64,000 nt of DNA from Candidatus Planktophila limnetica. GTDB lineage: Bacteria; Actinomycetota; Actinomycetes; Nanopelagicales; Nanopelagicaceae. The notes below the pieces were generated by a model. That model ran no database searches, was not told the DNA's origin, and was given only the letters and a program-made list of their open reading frames with translations. This document shows positions 1 through 10,213 of the stretch, in pieces. The position numbers were made by a program, and so were the translations under genes. Within the stretch, counting starts at the first letter, position 1. Each line of letters opens with the position of its first letter. The DNA lies in NCBI RefSeq assembly GCF_002288365.1, contig NZ_CP016782.1:744001-808000 (forward strand), read 5' to 3'.

Positions 1-111
1 CTCAAAACTTTGTGGTTCATACACTTCGTTCCAGTCTTTTATACGAACATCTACTGGTCGACGCTTAGGTAGCTCACGCGGAGTGGATAAAAAACCCTTT
101 GGATCAGCCAA
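1..111 (-). CDS. gltD: Glutamate synthase small subunit, N-terminal fragment
   Basis: Only the first 37 codons are inside the window; the gene continues past base 1. The visible protein begins [18 protein letters not shown] and continues to [13 protein letters not shown], which matches the N-terminus of actinobacterial GltD, the FAD/Fe-S subunit that passes NADPH electrons to GltB. The likely start is a TTG at 111-109 that overlaps the end of gltB by 8 bases. No ATG or GTG fits this reading frame and its conserved N-terminus, so I infer translational coupling to gltB from a TTG codon. The family call rests on a short stretch but on a distinctive one, and the neighbouring gltB supports it. Confidence 0.85.
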   Translation of the reverse strand, partial: MADPKGFLSTPRELPKRRPVDVRIKDWNEVYEPQSFE

Positions 112-3100
112 GAGCGGCCACCTCCATTACGTATTGATCAACAGGCAAACCTTCGCGATTGGCTTTCTCGATTGCATTGAGAACTCGTGCGTAATCTCTT
201 GGCATAACCAAGGAGATGCGTCCAAGTGCTTTATCCCAATCGGCGAGTAAATCATGAGCAATGACAGAACCTGTTTCAACTTCAAAGGATGAAATTAAAG
301 CGCGCACAATCTCTTTTTGATCATTTGGAACAGCGAAGATATCAACCATGTCTTGATTTACTTGAGCATGATCCAAATCCAAAATGAAAGCGCGTCCGCC
401 AGACATTCCTGCTGCAAAATTTCTACCTGTGCGACCTAGAACTACAACTGTGCCGCCAGTCATGTATTCACAACCATGATCGCCAACACCTTCAACAACT
501 GCAATGGCACCTGAATTTCGCACACAGAATCTTTCACCAACCATGCCACGAATCAAGATTTCACCAGATGTTGCGCCGTATCCAATAACGTTGCCAGCAA
601 TCACATTCTCATGAGATGCGAATTGCGCTTTCTCATCGGGGCGAACAATTACTCGCCCGCCAGAAATACCCTTTGCAACGTAATCATTAGCATCGCCGTA
701 GAGACGAATTGTGAGTCCACGTGGAATAAATGCGCCCAGTGATTGCCCTGATGAGCCATGTAAAGTCACATCGATAGTGTCTGGGTCTAATCCATCTGCA
801 CCGTAGGTGCGAGTGATCTGTGAACCAAGCATTGTTCCTACTGTTCGATTTACATTTCGAATTGGCAAATCTATTCGAACAGGCTCTTTAGATTTCAAAG
901 CGGCTGCAGATAATTCAATAAGTTTGTTATCGAGGGCATTTACTAAACCGTGATCTTGAGTTGTTATGCGATGCAGGGCGCTATCAACATCTGGGCGCAT
1001 AAGAAGTGGTGCAAGATCTAATCCATGAGCTTTCCAGTAATTAACAGCGTCTCGAGTATCTAGATATTCGACGTGACCAATGGCTTCCTGAAGAGTCTTA
1101 AATCCAAGTTGAGCGAGAAGTTCTCGCACTTCTTCTGCGATGTATTCAAAGAATGTTTCAACAAATTCTGGTTTACCAGTAAAGCGCTTACGCAGCTCTG
1201 GATTTTGTGTTGCAACACCAACAGGGCATGTATCTAAGTGACACACGCGCATCATCACACAACCTGAGACAACTAGCGGCGCTGTCGCAAAGCCAAATTC
1301 TTCGGCGCCTAACAGAGCTGCAATTACGACATCTCGCCCAGTTTTTAGCTGACCATCTGTTTGCACGACGATTCGATCGCGCAAACCGTTGAGCAATAAA
1401 GTTTGTTGAGTCTCAGCTAACCCAAGTTCCCATGGTGCACCTGCATGCTTAAGTGAAGTCAGTGGAGAAGCACCAGTTCCGCCATCGTGTCCAGAGATTA
1501 AAACAACATCAGCGTGTGCCTTACTCACACCTGCCGCAACTGTTCCAACGCCTACTTCGGCAACTAACTTAACGTGAATACGCGCATCCTTATTTGCATT
1601 CTTAAGATCATGAATTAACTGAGCAAGATCTTCAATTGAATAAATATCATGATGCGGTGGAGGCGAAATTAAGCCAACACCCGGTGTTGAGTACCTAACT
1701 TTTGCAATCCACGGATACACCTTGTTACCTGGCAGTTGTCCACCTTCGCCAGGTTTTGCGCCTTGCGCAATTTTAATTTGAATGTCATCAGCATTAACAA
1801 GATATTCACTTGTCACGCCAAAGCGGCCGCTAGCAACTTGCTTAATAGCTGATCGCTTTGAATCTCCATTAGCCATCGCAACATATCGCTCTGGGTCTTC
1901 CCCACCTTCACCTGTATTTGATTTAGCACCGATGCGATTCATTGCAATTGCCAATGTTTCGTGAGCTTCTTGTGAGATGGATCCATAAGACATGGCGCCT
2001 GTTGAAAAACGCTTGAGAATTTCTGAAATTGGTTCTACTTCATCAATTGAAATCGCCGTATGTTCTTTGAAAGCAAAGAGTCCGCGCAGAGTCATTAACG
2101 CTTTGCTCTGTTCATCAATTTTGTGGGTATATCTTTTAAATATGTCATAACGCTTCGCGCGAGTTGAATGCTGCAAAGTAAATACAGTTTCCGGATCAAA
2201 TAGATGTGGTTCACCTTCACGGCGCCATTGATATTCACCACCGATTGGAAGTCGGCGTGAACCTGGTACTTCACCGCCAGGTGGATAAGCAATGTGATGG
2301 CGCGCAATGGTTTCTTTAGCAATGATGTCTAAGCCGATGCCACCTAGGCGAGATGTAGTTCCTGTGAAGTATCGATCTACTAAATCTTGGGACAAGCCAA
2401 TGGCTTCAAATACTTGTGCACCTGTATAAGAAGCGATTGTTGAGATTCCCATTTTCGACATAACTTTGAGAACGCCTTTACCCAGACTCTTAATGAGGTT
2501 TGCAACAGCTTTTTCTGGGGTAATTCCTGTGATAACTCCTTGCAACACTAAATCTTCGGCGCTTTCCATAGCAAGATAAGGATTAACAGCTGCTGCGCCG
2601 TAACCAATAAGTAATGCAACGTGGTGCACTTCTCGCACATCGCCAGCTTCAACTACAAGTCCAACAGTTGTGCGAGTTTTTTCGCGAATCAAATGGTGAT
2701 GCACTGCCGATGTAAGCAACAGTGATGGAATCGGTGCATCCTCTGCATCGCCATCGCGATCAGATAAAACAATAATGCGCGCACCGCCTGCAATAGCGGT
2801 GGATACTTCGGCTGCAATTTCATCTAAACGTTTACGAAGTGATTCTCCCCCACCTGCAACCTGGAAGAGCCCACGGACAACATAAGTTTCTAATCCTGGA
2901 TATTCACCATCAGCATTTACGTGAATAATCTTTGCTAATTCATCATTGTTTATCACAGGAAAAGCCAATGAAATTTGTCTACACGATTCAGGTCCTGGAT
3001 CTAAAAGATTATGTTCTGGTCCAACTGATCCACCAAGACTTGTCACCAACTCTTCACGGATAGCATCTAAAGGTGGATTTGTAACTTGGGCAAATAATTG

Positions 3101-4615
3101 TGAGAAGTAATCAAAAAGAAGTCGTGGTTTTTCAGAAAGAGCAGCAATAGGCGAATCTGTTCCCATGGAACCAAGCGGCTCTGCTCCATTTTTAGCCATG
3201 GGTGTTACCAAAATGCGTAATTCTTCTTCTGTGTACCCAAATGCACGTTGTCTGCGAACAACTGATGAGTGGGGATAAATAATATGTTCACGTGGAGGTA
3301 ACTCATTGAGCTTCATAATTCCATCGTGAAGCCACTGACCATATGGCGCACTCTTTGCCAAGGTATCTTTGATCTCTTCATCTTCAATAATGCGTCCTTG
3401 TTCAATGTCAACAAGGAACATTTTTCCTGGCTGCAAGCGACCTTTGCGCGCAATTTCATCTGCAGGAATATCAAGTACTCCTACTTCACTTGCAAGTACA
3501 ACTAAGCCATCTTTAGTAATCCAAAAACGTGAAGGACGTAAACCGTTTCGGTCTAACACCGCACCAATTTGATGACCATCTGTAAAAGTCACGCAAGCAG
3601 GTCCATCCCACGGCTCCATAAGGGATGCGTGAAATGCGTAAAAATCTCTGCGCTCTTGTGACATAGAAGTATGGTTTTCCCACGCTTCTGGAATCATCAT
3701 TAATACAGAGTGAGCAAGTGATCGTCCACCCAAATACAACAGCTCGAGTACTTCATCAAAGGAGGCGGAGTCACTACCTGTTGGATCCACAATAGGAAAA
3801 ATTCTCTTTAGATCTCCAGGAATTACATCGCTCTGCAACAAAGTTTCGCGTGCACGCATCCAATTTCGATTTCCCTTAACGGTATTAATTTCGCCATTGT
3901 GTGCAATGAAACGATAAGGATGCGCAAGAGGCCAGGACGGGAATGTATTAGTTGAAAAACGAGAGTGAACAAGTGCCAGAGGTGAAATTACTCTTTCATC
4001 ACTGAGGTCAGGAAAGAACTCTTCTAATTGCCCTGTTGTAAGCATTCCCTTGTAGACAATAGTTTTAGAAGTAAGGGATGGAAAGTAAATAGGCAAAGAG
4101 TGTTCTGCTCTCTTGCGCAGACAATAGGCAAGTCTGTCCAGTGTGATGCCTGATTCGTTTTTCAAACCAGCGACAAAGACTTGTTCAAATCGTGGCATGA
4201 CTGAAAGAGCAGTTTTACCTAAAGCCGATGAATTAATTGGCAGCTCGCGCCACCCTAAAATCTTTAATCCTTCTTCTGCAGCTATCTTCGCAATTGAATC
4301 TTTAACATCAGCACTGGGTTCAATAAAGCCAATACCGGTTGCATAGGATCCTTCTGGTGGTAGTTCAAAGGATAGAACTGCGCGATAAAAAGCATCTGGA
4401 ATACAAATAAGAATTCCTGCGCCATCGCCGCTATCTGGTTCTGCCCCCGATGCTCCGCGGTGTTCTAGATTGCGAAGCGCGGTTAAACCCTTTGCAACAA
4501 TTTCGTGTGTTGCTACTTTATTTATGGTTGCAACCATCGCAACACCACAAGCATCATGCTCGTTGGCAGGGTCATATAACCCTTGTGCAATTGGATAATT
4601 GGATTGCAAACTCAT
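104..4615 (-). CDS. gltB: Glutamate synthase (NADPH) large subunit
   Basis: About 1503 residues, full length for GltB. It transfers the amide nitrogen of glutamine to 2-oxoglutarate, giving two glutamates, together with GltD. The N-terminal class II glutamine amidotransferase domain is seen at [11 protein letters not shown], whose Cys becomes the N-terminal nucleophile after propeptide removal. The central and FMN-binding synthase domains include the [10 protein letters not shown] region and the Cys cluster [21 protein letters not shown] that binds the 3Fe-4S centre. The C-terminal GXGXG beta-helix repeats occupy the last 250 residues. I place the start at the ATG at 4615-4613 ([16 protein letters not shown]), not 13 codons upstream, because family members begin near this point and a GGAG lies 11 bases before it. 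Its own promoter may lie in the 112-base gap to the VIT gene. Confidence 0.97.
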   Translation of the reverse strand: MSLQSNYPIAQGLYDPANEHDACGVAMVATINKVATHEIVAKGLTALRNLEHRGASGAEPDSGDGAGILICIPDAFYRAVLSFELPPEGSYATGIGFIEPSADVKDSIAKIAAEEGLKILGWRELPINSSALGKTALSVMPRFEQVFVAGLKNESGITLDRLAYCLRKRAEHSLPIYFPSLTSKTIVYKGMLTTGQLEEFFPDLSDERVISPLALVHSRFSTNTFPSWPLAHPYRFIAHNGEINTVKGNRNWMRARETLLQSDVIPGDLKRIFPIVDPTGSDSASFDEVLELLYLGGRSLAHSVLMMIPEAWENHTSMSQERRDFYAFHASLMEPWDGPACVTFTDGHQIGAVLDRNGLRPSRFWITKDGLVVLASEVGVLDIPADEIARKGRLQPGKMFLVDIEQGRIIEDEEIKDTLAKSAPYGQWLHDGIMKLNELPPREHIIYPHSSVVRRQRAFGYTEEELRILVTPMAKNGAEPLGSMGTDSPIAALSEKPRLLFDYFSQLFAQVTNPPLDAIREELVTSLGGSVGPEHNLLDPGPESCRQISLAFPVINNDELAKIIHVNADGEYPGLETYVVRGLFQVAGGGESLRKRLDEIAAEVSTAIAGGARIIVLSDRDGDAEDAPIPSLLLTSAVHHHLIREKTRTTVGLVVEAGDVREVHHVALLIGYGAAAVNPYLAMESAEDLVLQGVITGITPEKAVANLIKSLGKGVLKVMSKMGISTIASYTGAQVFEAIGLSQDLVDRYFTGTTSRLGGIGLDIIAKETIARHHIAYPPGGEVPGSRRLPIGGEYQWRREGEPHLFDPETVFTLQHSTRAKRYDIFKRYTHKIDEQSKALMTLRGLFAFKEHTAISIDEVEPISEILKRFSTGAMSYGSISQEAHETLAIAMNRIGAKSNTGEGGEDPERYVAMANGDSKRSAIKQVASGRFGVTSEYLVNADDIQIKIAQGAKPGEGGQLPGNKVYPWIAKVRYSTPGVGLISPPPHHDIYSIEDLAQLIHDLKNANKDARIHVKLVAEVGVGTVAAGVSKAHADVVLISGHDGGTGASPLTSLKHAGAPWELGLAETQQTLLLNGLRDRIVVQTDGQLKTGRDVVIAALLGAEEFGFATAPLVVSGCVMMRVCHLDTCPVGVATQNPELRKRFTGKPEFVETFFEYIAEEVRELLAQLGFKTLQEAIGHVEYLDTRDAVNYWKAHGLDLAPLLMRPDVDSALHRITTQDHGLVNALDNKLIELSAAALKSKEPVRIDLPIRNVNRTVGTMLGSQITRTYGADGLDPDTIDVTLHGSSGQSLGAFIPRGLTIRLYGDANDYVAKGISGGRVIVRPDEKAQFASHENVIAGNVIGYGATSGEILIRGMVGERFCVRNSGAIAVVEGVGDHGCEYMTGGTVVVLGRTGRNFAAGMSGGRAFILDLDHAQVNQDMVDIFAVPNDQKEIVRALISSFEVETGSVIAHDLLADWDKALGRISLVMPRDYARVLNAIEKANREGLPVDQYVMEVAALG

Positions 4616-4683
4616 TTTTACAAAGACTCCAGTTGTCGAAATGTGTTGGGACAACCTTGGCCCTAGTGAGTGCTACATGGAAA

Positions 4684-4721
4684 AGAATAGCAAGGACTTG
4701 GGCAATTCCAATAGTGGAATT
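4684..4721 (-). promoter_or_regulatory. Candidate gltB promoter with overlapping palindrome
   Basis: On the minus strand a TTGGAA (4711-4706), 16-base spacer and TATTCT (4689-4684) form a plausible -35/-10 pair about 70 bases before gltB. A near-perfect palindrome, AATTCCA-N4-TGGAATT (4704-4721), covers the -35 box. This is the layout of a repressor operator. Which regulator would bind is unknown. The promoter assignment is inference from spacing only. Confidence 0.4.
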
Positions 4722-4727
4722 TGAACT

Positions 4728-5435
4728 TTAGATGCCGCTGATATGCGCTAACTGTCCGATTCCAGCAGTAATTGCCATGCCCGCACAGCCACCGAGCATC
4801 ACGCGAATAGTTGGCTTTAGAACCTTTGATCCTGCTGTTCGTGCGCTGAGGATTCCAGTGAATAAGAGTCCAACCAGAGTAAACCCAACAATGCTCCACG
4901 CTTTCGCCCCCAGCGTTGGTGCAAAAGCACCAAGGAATGGAATGACTCCGCCCAGAGTAAAGCTTGCTGCAGATGCAATTGCTGCTTGCATTGGACGTGC
5001 CTTTGTATGTGGGTGTTGTCCTAATTCATCTCGTAGATGCGCCGCAAGTGCATCTTTATCGTGCATTGCCTTAGCAACTTCTTCTGCTAATTCAGGAGCT
5101 AACCCGCGTTCAATATAAATCTGTTTAAGCTCTTGTAATTCACCTTCTGGATCAATTGCCAGATGTTGAATTTCTAATAATCGATCTGATTCTTCAACAT
5201 CATTTTGGGAACGAACCGAAACGTACTCACCAACTGCCATTGACATTGCGCCAGCAGAAATTGCTGCCAAACCTGCAGTAATTAAAAAACTATCTGCTTT
5301 GGCTGCTGCGACACCGATCATTAAAGATGCGGTGGAAACAAGTCCATCATTTGCACCAAGGACTGCGGCTCGTAGCCACCCTGCTCGATGAGTTCGGTGC
5401 TCTAAATTGCGAGCATAAACATCTTTAAGGGCCAT
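4728..5435 (-). CDS. VIT1/CCC1-family Fe2+/Mn2+ transporter
   Basis: A 235-residue membrane protein of the VIT1/CCC1 family, which moves iron or manganese out of the cytosol. Recognisable parts are the N-terminal GWLRAAVLGANDGLVSTASL segment, the second helix with GAMSMAVGEYVSVRSQ, a soluble helical hairpin of about 65 residues rich in Glu (DVEESDRLLEI to AAHLRDELG) that in plant VIT1 forms the metal-binding domain, and three C-terminal helices. It follows lgt by 2 bases but has its own leaderless-type -10 box. The next gene downstream, gltB, encodes an iron-sulphur flavoprotein; a link through iron supply is possible but unproven. Substrate cannot be decided from sequence alone. Confidence 0.85.
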   Translation of the reverse strand: MALKDVYARNLEHRTHRAGWLRAAVLGANDGLVSTASLMIGVAAAKADSFLITAGLAAISAGAMSMAVGEYVSVRSQNDVEESDRLLEIQHLAIDPEGELQELKQIYIERGLAPELAEEVAKAMHDKDALAAHLRDELGQHPHTKARPMQAAIASAASFTLGGVIPFLGAFAPTLGAKAWSIVGFTLVGLLFTGILSARTAGSKVLKPTIRVMLGGCAGMAITAGIGQLAHISGI

Positions 5436-5437
5436 GT

Positions 5438-6250
5438 TTAAATCTTAGCCGAAGAGCGTCCTAATCGTAGGTAATTTGCAAGGGCTAGCGTTGCAACTAT
5501 TGCACTGACCCACACATTCACACGCAATCCAGCGATGGTATTGGCTTGGTCGATGCGAATAATCTCGATGAATAAACGTCCAATGCTATAGAGCCCCACG
5601 TATGCGCTAAAAACCTGGCCCGCGGCTAGTTTCTTTCCCCACAGAATTAATGCAATCGCAACTGCGCTGCACCATAGTAATTCATATAAAAAAGTCGGAT
5701 GAAATGTTTCAAATGTTGCATAGCCATCAGGGCGCAATCCGACTGGAACAGATAGTGCCCACGGAAGATCGGTTGGACGGCCGAATAATTCACCGTTAAA
5801 CCAATTTCCCAAACGTCCTATTGCTTGTGCGAATAAAATTCCAGGAGCAAGTGCATCCATGAATATTGCAAATGAAGGCAGCTCCTTCTTCTTTTGTTGG
5901 GACTTATATGCAAAAAACGCTGCGACTGCGCCTACTGAAATTGCTCCCCAAATACCTAAACCACCTTGCCAAATTTTTAGCGCATCAACAGCATTGCCAT
6001 TGGCACCAAAATATTGAGCCGGAGAAGAAATCACGTGATAGAGGCGACCGCCAATAATTCCAAATGGAACTGCCCAGATTGCGACATCTCCCACAACGTT
6101 TTGTGCATTGGGTGCAACCGCTCTTAATCGCTTGTCTCCCAACCACACTGCAATGAGGATCCCAGCAATTATGCATAGGGCGTAAAAATGAATAGTGAGT
6201 GGACCGAGTTCCAATACCGAAACACTCGGTGTTGGAATCGATCTATTCAA
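5438..6250 (-). CDS. lgt: Prolipoprotein diacylglyceryl transferase
   Basis: Lgt, 270 residues, transfers diacylglycerol from phosphatidylglycerol to the lipobox Cys of prolipoproteins in the cytoplasmic membrane. The family signature is present as GRLGNWFNGELFG, with the preceding WQGGLGIWG and a typical seven-helix hydrophobicity pattern. The start appears to be a TTG (6250-6248), giving LNRSIPTPSV; a GAAGG sits 11 bases before it inside the last codons of the upstream DsbA-like gene, which supports this choice. Gene gap is 4 bases. In many actinobacteria lgt also lies next to trpA, so the position is conserved, as I recall it. Confidence 0.95.
   Translation of the reverse strand: MNRSIPTPSVSVLELGPLTIHFYALCIIAGILIAVWLGDKRLRAVAPNAQNVVGDVAIWAVPFGIIGGRLYHVISSPAQYFGANGNAVDALKIWQGGLGIWGAISVGAVAAFFAYKSQQKKKELPSFAIFMDALAPGILFAQAIGRLGNWFNGELFGRPTDLPWALSVPVGLRPDGYATFETFHPTFLYELLWCSAVAIALILWGKKLAAGQVFSAYVGLYSIGRLFIEIIRIDQANTIAGLRVNVWVSAIVATLALANYLRLGRSSAKI
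5442..5447 (-). promoter_or_regulatory. Leaderless -10 box of the VIT gene
   Basis: TAAGAT on the minus strand, followed by exactly 6 bases and the ATG at 5435. It lies in the last codons of lgt. No ribosome binding site is visible before this ATG, so I infer transcription starting at or next to the start codon. Confidence 0.5.
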
Positions 6251-6254
6251 AGTT

Positions 6255-6947
6255 TTACTTACCTTCTACAGCTTTAACAAATGCCGCAGCATCAAAGTAC
6301 TCACCAAGATCTGTACCTGATGTTCCACGACGAATCTCTTTGCCATTGATGAAAACTGTTGGAGTGGAGTTAATGTTCTTCTCTCCTCCAGAGGCAGCGA
6401 CGTTATTTACCCACTCTTTATAATTGAGGTTTTTCACGCACTCACCGAATTTAGGCGAATTAATATCTGCGAACTCACCAAGTGCAATTAAGTACTCAGC
6501 TGTCACAACTCCGGCATTTTCTGCAGGCAGGTTTTGATAGAAAGCTTTGTGGAAACCTAAAAACTTATTCTCATCCGATGAGCAAGCAGCTGCATTTGCA
6601 GCAAGGGCTGACTCTGGACCAAGAAATGAGAGCGTGTGAAACACAACTTTCGCTTTCTTCTCTTCGATGAGTTCTTCGATGTAGCCACCATTTACCTGTT
6701 CAAAGCGTGCACAGACTGGACATTGAAAATCTTCCCAAATATCAATAACAGGAACTCCCTTGATGTCACCGTTATAAACAATTCCGTATCCATCATCTTT
6801 TGAAACGCTGGATGGAAGGGCTGCAGAAGTATTTTCCTTATTGCTTAACACAGAGAAAATGGCGCCCACTGCAACGACTAGTACGACCATTCCAATAACT
6901 AGATTGCGTGTTGTGTTATCTGGACCCTTTGGTGTCTTAGATGACAT
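6255..6947 (-). CDS. Membrane-anchored DsbA-like thiol oxidoreductase
   Basis: 230 residues: a short cytoplasmic tail, one membrane helix at about residues 16-35, then an extracytoplasmic thioredoxin-fold domain of the DsbA/DsbG-like COG1651 type. The active site is CPVC (residues 76-79) in EDFQCPVCARF, and the cis-proline loop is NSTPTVFING. It probably makes or isomerises disulphides in exported proteins. It is preceded by a clear GGGAG ribosome binding site and by a MauE/DoxX-type membrane gene 4 bases upstream, which is a plausible redox partner. An additional Cys pair (Ala-Ala-Cys-Ser and GECVKNL) may form a structural disulphide. The specific substrates are not known. Confidence 0.88.
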   Translation of the reverse strand: MSSKTPKGPDNTTRNLVIGMVVLVVAVGAIFSVLSNKENTSAALPSSVSKDDGYGIVYNGDIKGVPVIDIWEDFQCPVCARFEQVNGGYIEELIEEKKAKVVFHTLSFLGPESALAANAAACSSDENKFLGFHKAFYQNLPAENAGVVTAEYLIALGEFADINSPKFGECVKNLNYKEWVNNVAASGGEKNINSTPTVFINGKEIRRGTSGTDLGEYFDAAAFVKAVEGK

Positions 6948-6951
6948 GTCT

Positions 6952-7428
6952 TTATTCTCCCGGTATTAGTTCCTGTGATGGTTTCTTTTCGAGTGCAAAC
7001 TTGGTTATAGGGTAGCGAAGAAGATAGAGACCGCAGAGCGCTAAGCCTATGTCACGCAAAATTTCTTCTAAATACTTGGTTTCACTTGGATCAACGGTGC
7101 CACCGCCGCCAAAACAACCGCAGTCAATGGATAGGCCTCGCGCCCAGGCTTGAGCGATTGCGATGATAAAAAGCACCATCAGGCCTGCACCAAACATCGC
7201 GGCATAGCGAACTCCCACACCAATAATGAGAAGTACTCCCGCGCCAACTTCAAGCCAAGGCAGAACAATTCCAAGAATATTTGCGAGCCAAATAGGCAAG
7301 ATCTCATAGGCACGAACAGCCATCATTGATTTATCTGGTGTAAATACTTTGAGATAACCAGCGACTAAAAGCACTCCACCTAAAACTAAGCGAGCGAGTA
7401 ATCCAATCCACGGTTGTGCTTTTTTCAT
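6952..7428 (-). CDS. MauE/DoxX-like integral membrane protein
   Basis: 158 residues with about four membrane helices and a Cys pair in SIDCGCFGGGG. This Cys-Gly-Cys-Phe-Gly motif is typical of the MauE branch of the DoxX-like superfamily, whose founding member is needed for disulphide-rich methylamine dehydrogenase. The gene starts within the stop of trpA (4-base overlap) and is followed by the DsbA-like gene, so the two probably act as a membrane/extracytoplasmic thiol redox pair. MauE here is a family name; there is no sign of methylamine metabolism. The exact reaction is inferred, not shown. Confidence 0.8.
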   Translation of the reverse strand: MKKAQPWIGLLARLVLGGVLLVAGYLKVFTPDKSMMAVRAYEILPIWLANILGIVLPWLEVGAGVLLIIGVGVRYAAMFGAGLMVLFIIAIAQAWARGLSIDCGCFGGGGTVDPSETKYLEEILRDIGLALCGLYLLRYPITKFALEKKPSQELIPGE

Positions 7429-8231
7429 CCCCTGCCCTCTCGAACACCTAGCGCTAATTGTTCAACGAGTGCACGCACCGCATTTATTCCCGAATCTAGA
7501 GAGTCAGCGCCATTTAATGCATTAATAAATGCTGAACCCACGATGACGCCATCTGCATAGCCAGCCACTTCCTTGGCATGTTCGCGGGTAGAAACTCCCA
7601 AACCAACGGCCACAGGAATCTTGGTTACTTTTTTAATGCGATCAACTAGATCTTTGGCTCCGGCTGAAATTCCTGTGCGCGCGCCCGTAACGCCCATCAG
7701 GGATGCTGCGTATACAAATCCTGAACATTGCGCAGTAACTTTTTCTAGGCGTGCATCAGTTGTACTCGGCGCCACAACAAATATTGAATTGATTTTTGAT
7801 GAGTGACTTGCTGCGGTCCAAGGTTGAGCTTCATCCACTGGAAGATCAGGAGTAATAACCCCAGAACCCGAATTCGATGCAATTGATTCTGCGAATTTTT
7901 CGATTCCATATTTCTCGATTGGATTCCAGTAGGTCATAACAACACTTGGTATCCCACGAGCAGTCGCATGAGCGAGTGCCTCAAAAACCTCTTTTGCACC
8001 GGTACCAGCATTTAAAGATGTATTTGCCGCTTCTTGAATAGTTGGTCCATCCATTACCGGATCGCTATATGGAAAACCGATTTCGATTGCATCTACTCCT
8101 GCATCAGCAAATGCATCAATGACTGCTTTGCAACCTTCTTGTGTTGGATATCCGGCTGGAATATATGCAATCAGTGCTGCTCTATTTTCTGATCGAGTCT
8201 TCGTAAATAGTTGATCTAAGGGTGTGCTCAT
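7425..8231 (-). CDS. trpA: Tryptophan synthase alpha chain
   Basis: 268 residues, normal length. TrpA cleaves indole-3-glycerol phosphate to indole and glyceraldehyde 3-phosphate and channels indole to TrpB. The catalytic Glu is in the IEIGFPYSDPVMDGP segment, which also has the second catalytic Asp; the phosphate-binding loops GVTGAR and the VGLGVS and VIVGSAF segments close the TIM barrel. The ATG overlaps the TAA of trpB by one base (TAATG), so the two subunits are translationally coupled. Its own stop overlaps the start of the MauE-like gene. Confidence 0.97.
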   Translation of the reverse strand: MSTPLDQLFTKTRSENRAALIAYIPAGYPTQEGCKAVIDAFADAGVDAIEIGFPYSDPVMDGPTIQEAANTSLNAGTGAKEVFEALAHATARGIPSVVMTYWNPIEKYGIEKFAESIASNSGSGVITPDLPVDEAQPWTAASHSSKINSIFVVAPSTTDARLEKVTAQCSGFVYAASLMGVTGARTGISAGAKDLVDRIKKVTKIPVAVGLGVSTREHAKEVAGYADGVIVGSAFINALNGADSLDSGINAVRALVEQLALGVREGRG

Positions 8232-9430
8232 TACAGAGGAATTCCGAAATACTCAGCTGCAGTGACTACATCCTTATCTCCGCGGCCTGAAAGATTAATG
8301 AGCAAGGTGGCATCTTTTCCTAATTCGCGACCCACTTGTAGTGCTCCAGCTAATGCGTGCGCAGTTTCAATTGCAGGGATGATTCCTTCTGTCTTGCACA
8401 GCAGTGAAAATGCATACATTGCTTCGGCATCAGTAATAGCGCGATACTCGGTACGACCTATTTCACTTAAGTATGCGTGCTCTGGACCAACGCCTGGATA
8501 ATCCAAACCTGCTGAAATCGAATGCGACTCAACAGTTTGACCATTCTCATCTTGGAGTAAGTAAGAACGTGCTCCGTGTAATACACCTGGTGTTCCACCC
8601 GTAATAGTTGCTGCGTGACGGCCAGTTTCAACGCCATCTCCACCAGCTTCTAATCCGATTAATCGAACATCCTTATCCTTAATAAAATCATAGAAAATAC
8701 CGATGGCATTTGATCCGCCACCGACACATGCAAGAACAGCATCAGGTAACTTGCCAGTGAGTTCTAATACTTGGGCGCGTGCTTCTTCGCCAATAATTTT
8801 CTGAAAATCTCTGACCATTGTTGGAAATGGGTGCGGTCCAGCTACTGTTCCAAAGAGGTAATTAGTTGTTTCGACATTTGTTACCCAATCGCGCATTGCC
8901 TCATTAATCGCATCTTTAAGAGTTTTTGATCCAGTTGTAACTGGAACAACTTCAGCGCCTAATAATTTCATTCGAACTACGTTAAGTGCTTGGCGCTTTG
9001 TATCTTCTTCGCCCATATACACAACACATTCCAAGCCCATCAAAGCTGCTGCCGTTGCAGATGCAACGCCGTGTTGGCCCGCGCCAGTTTCGGCAATAAT
9101 TCGTTTCTTACCAGAGCGCTTGGCAAGAAGTGCTTGTCCTAAAACGTTATTAATCTTGTGGCTTCCAGTGTGATTAAGATCTTCTCGCTTAAGAATTATC
9201 CGAGCGCCACCTGCATGTTCTGCAAATCTTTTCGCTTCAGTAATGATGCTTGGTCGTCCAGAATAAGTCTTATGCAGGTGCGCGAGCTCTGCGAGAAATA
9301 CTGGATCTTTTTGCGCAGCATTGTGGGCGCTTTCAATTTCATCGAGTGCTCCAATGAGAGCTTCTGGAACATAGCGACCACCGAACTGACCGAAGTGGCC
9401 AGCTCCAATATCTGTCGATGATGTACTCAT
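8231..9430 (-). CDS. trpB: Tryptophan synthase beta chain
   Basis: 399 residues. PLP enzyme joining indole and serine to tryptophan. The Schiff-base lysine is in the HTGSHKINN motif, the phosphate-binding glycine loop is [10 protein letters not shown], and the GAGQHG and HAYLSEIGR segments are typical of TrpB1 rather than TrpB2. I chose the ATG at 9430-9428 ([17 protein letters not shown]); an in-frame TTG two codons upstream has no support and lies in the spacer of the -10 element. TAAGAT sits 6 bases before this ATG, so trpBA probably has its own leaderless transcript in addition to read-through from trpC. Confidence 0.97.
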   Translation of the reverse strand: MSTSSTDIGAGHFGQFGGRYVPEALIGALDEIESAHNAAQKDPVFLAELAHLHKTYSGRPSIITEAKRFAEHAGGARIILKREDLNHTGSHKINNVLGQALLAKRSGKKRIIAETGAGQHGVASATAAALMGLECVVYMGEEDTKRQALNVVRMKLLGAEVVPVTTGSKTLKDAINEAMRDWVTNVETTNYLFGTVAGPHPFPTMVRDFQKIIGEEARAQVLELTGKLPDAVLACVGGGSNAIGIFYDFIKDKDVRLIGLEAGGDGVETGRHAATITGGTPGVLHGARSYLLQDENGQTVESHSISAGLDYPGVGPEHAYLSEIGRTEYRAITDAEAMYAFSLLCKTEGIIPAIETAHALAGALQVGRELGKDATLLINLSGRGDKDVVTAAEYFGIPL

Positions 9431-9436
9431 GTACAA

Positions 9437-9442
9437 ATCTTA
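9437..9442 (-). promoter_or_regulatory. Leaderless -10 box of trpB, fused to the trpC stop codon
   Basis: TAAGAT on the minus strand with a 6-base gap to the trpB ATG. The TAA of the hexamer is the stop codon of trpC. No ribosome binding site is visible before trpB. Confidence 0.5.
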
Positions 9443-10213
9443 CTGTTCTCCGAGTAAGTGCTGCACGGCGAATTCTGGGTCCCCCGCGCGTACTAACGCC
9501 TCGCCAACCAAAATCGCGTTGGCTCCAGAGTCCACGGCGTACTGCACATCGGCAGGGGTGGAAATTCCTGACTCTGCAATGCGAATCACATCGGTAGGAA
9601 TACGTGGTAATAAATCTTTAAATGCAATCGAGTCAACTTCTAGGGTCTTTAAATTTCTGGAGTTCACGCCGATCATTTCAGATGGAGCATCGAGTGCAAT
9701 CTCAAGCTCATCCATAGTGTGAACTTCAACGATTGCGTGCATGCCTAACTCTTGAGTTAAATCCAAATAATCCAAGAGTTGATTCTTTGAAAGAGCTGCC
9801 ACTATCAATAAAACAAGATCTGCGCCATGTGCGCGAGCTTCAAAGAATTGGTACTCATCTACCATGAAATCTTTTCGCAAGATTGGTAGATCAACTGCTT
9901 TGCGCACAGCATCTAAATCTTCTAACGAACCACCAAATCTGCGACGCTCTGTCAGAACACTTATTGCACTCGCTCCCCCTTTTTCATATTTACTAGCCAA
10001 CAGGGCTGGATCGGAAATTGGCGCCAGTGCACCTTTGCTAGGAGATGATCTCTTGACTTCTGCAATCAATGAAAGAGAGTTGTTCTGAAAACTAGAAATA
10101 TCTGCTCGCACAGCAGCGGCTTTTTCAACGGCTTCAAGAATCTGCGCTCTTGAAAGCTTTCTGGATTCTAAATCTTCTTTAACGCCTTCAATGATTGAAT
10201 CAAGAACGCTCAT
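9440..10213 (-). CDS. trpC: Indole-3-glycerol phosphate synthase
   Basis: 257 residues, single-domain TrpC with no fused TrpF. It closes the ring of 1-(2-carboxyphenylamino)-1-deoxyribulose 5-phosphate to indole-3-glycerol phosphate. The catalytic lysine region IAEVKRSSPSKG, the LRKDFMVDEYQ motif, the GVNSRNLKTLEVD segment and the C-terminal ILVGEALVRAGDP are all present. The start overlaps the stop of the small membrane gene by 4 bases. The preceding reaction (TrpF) must come from another protein; PriA in this same operon is the natural candidate. Confidence 0.97.
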   Translation of the reverse strand: MSVLDSIIEGVKEDLESRKLSRAQILEAVEKAAAVRADISSFQNNSLSLIAEVKRSSPSKGALAPISDPALLASKYEKGGASAISVLTERRRFGGSLEDLDAVRKAVDLPILRKDFMVDEYQFFEARAHGADLVLLIVAALSKNQLLDYLDLTQELGMHAIVEVHTMDELEIALDAPSEMIGVNSRNLKTLEVDSIAFKDLLPRIPTDVIRIAESGISTPADVQYAVDSGANAILVGEALVRAGDPEFAVQHLLGEQ

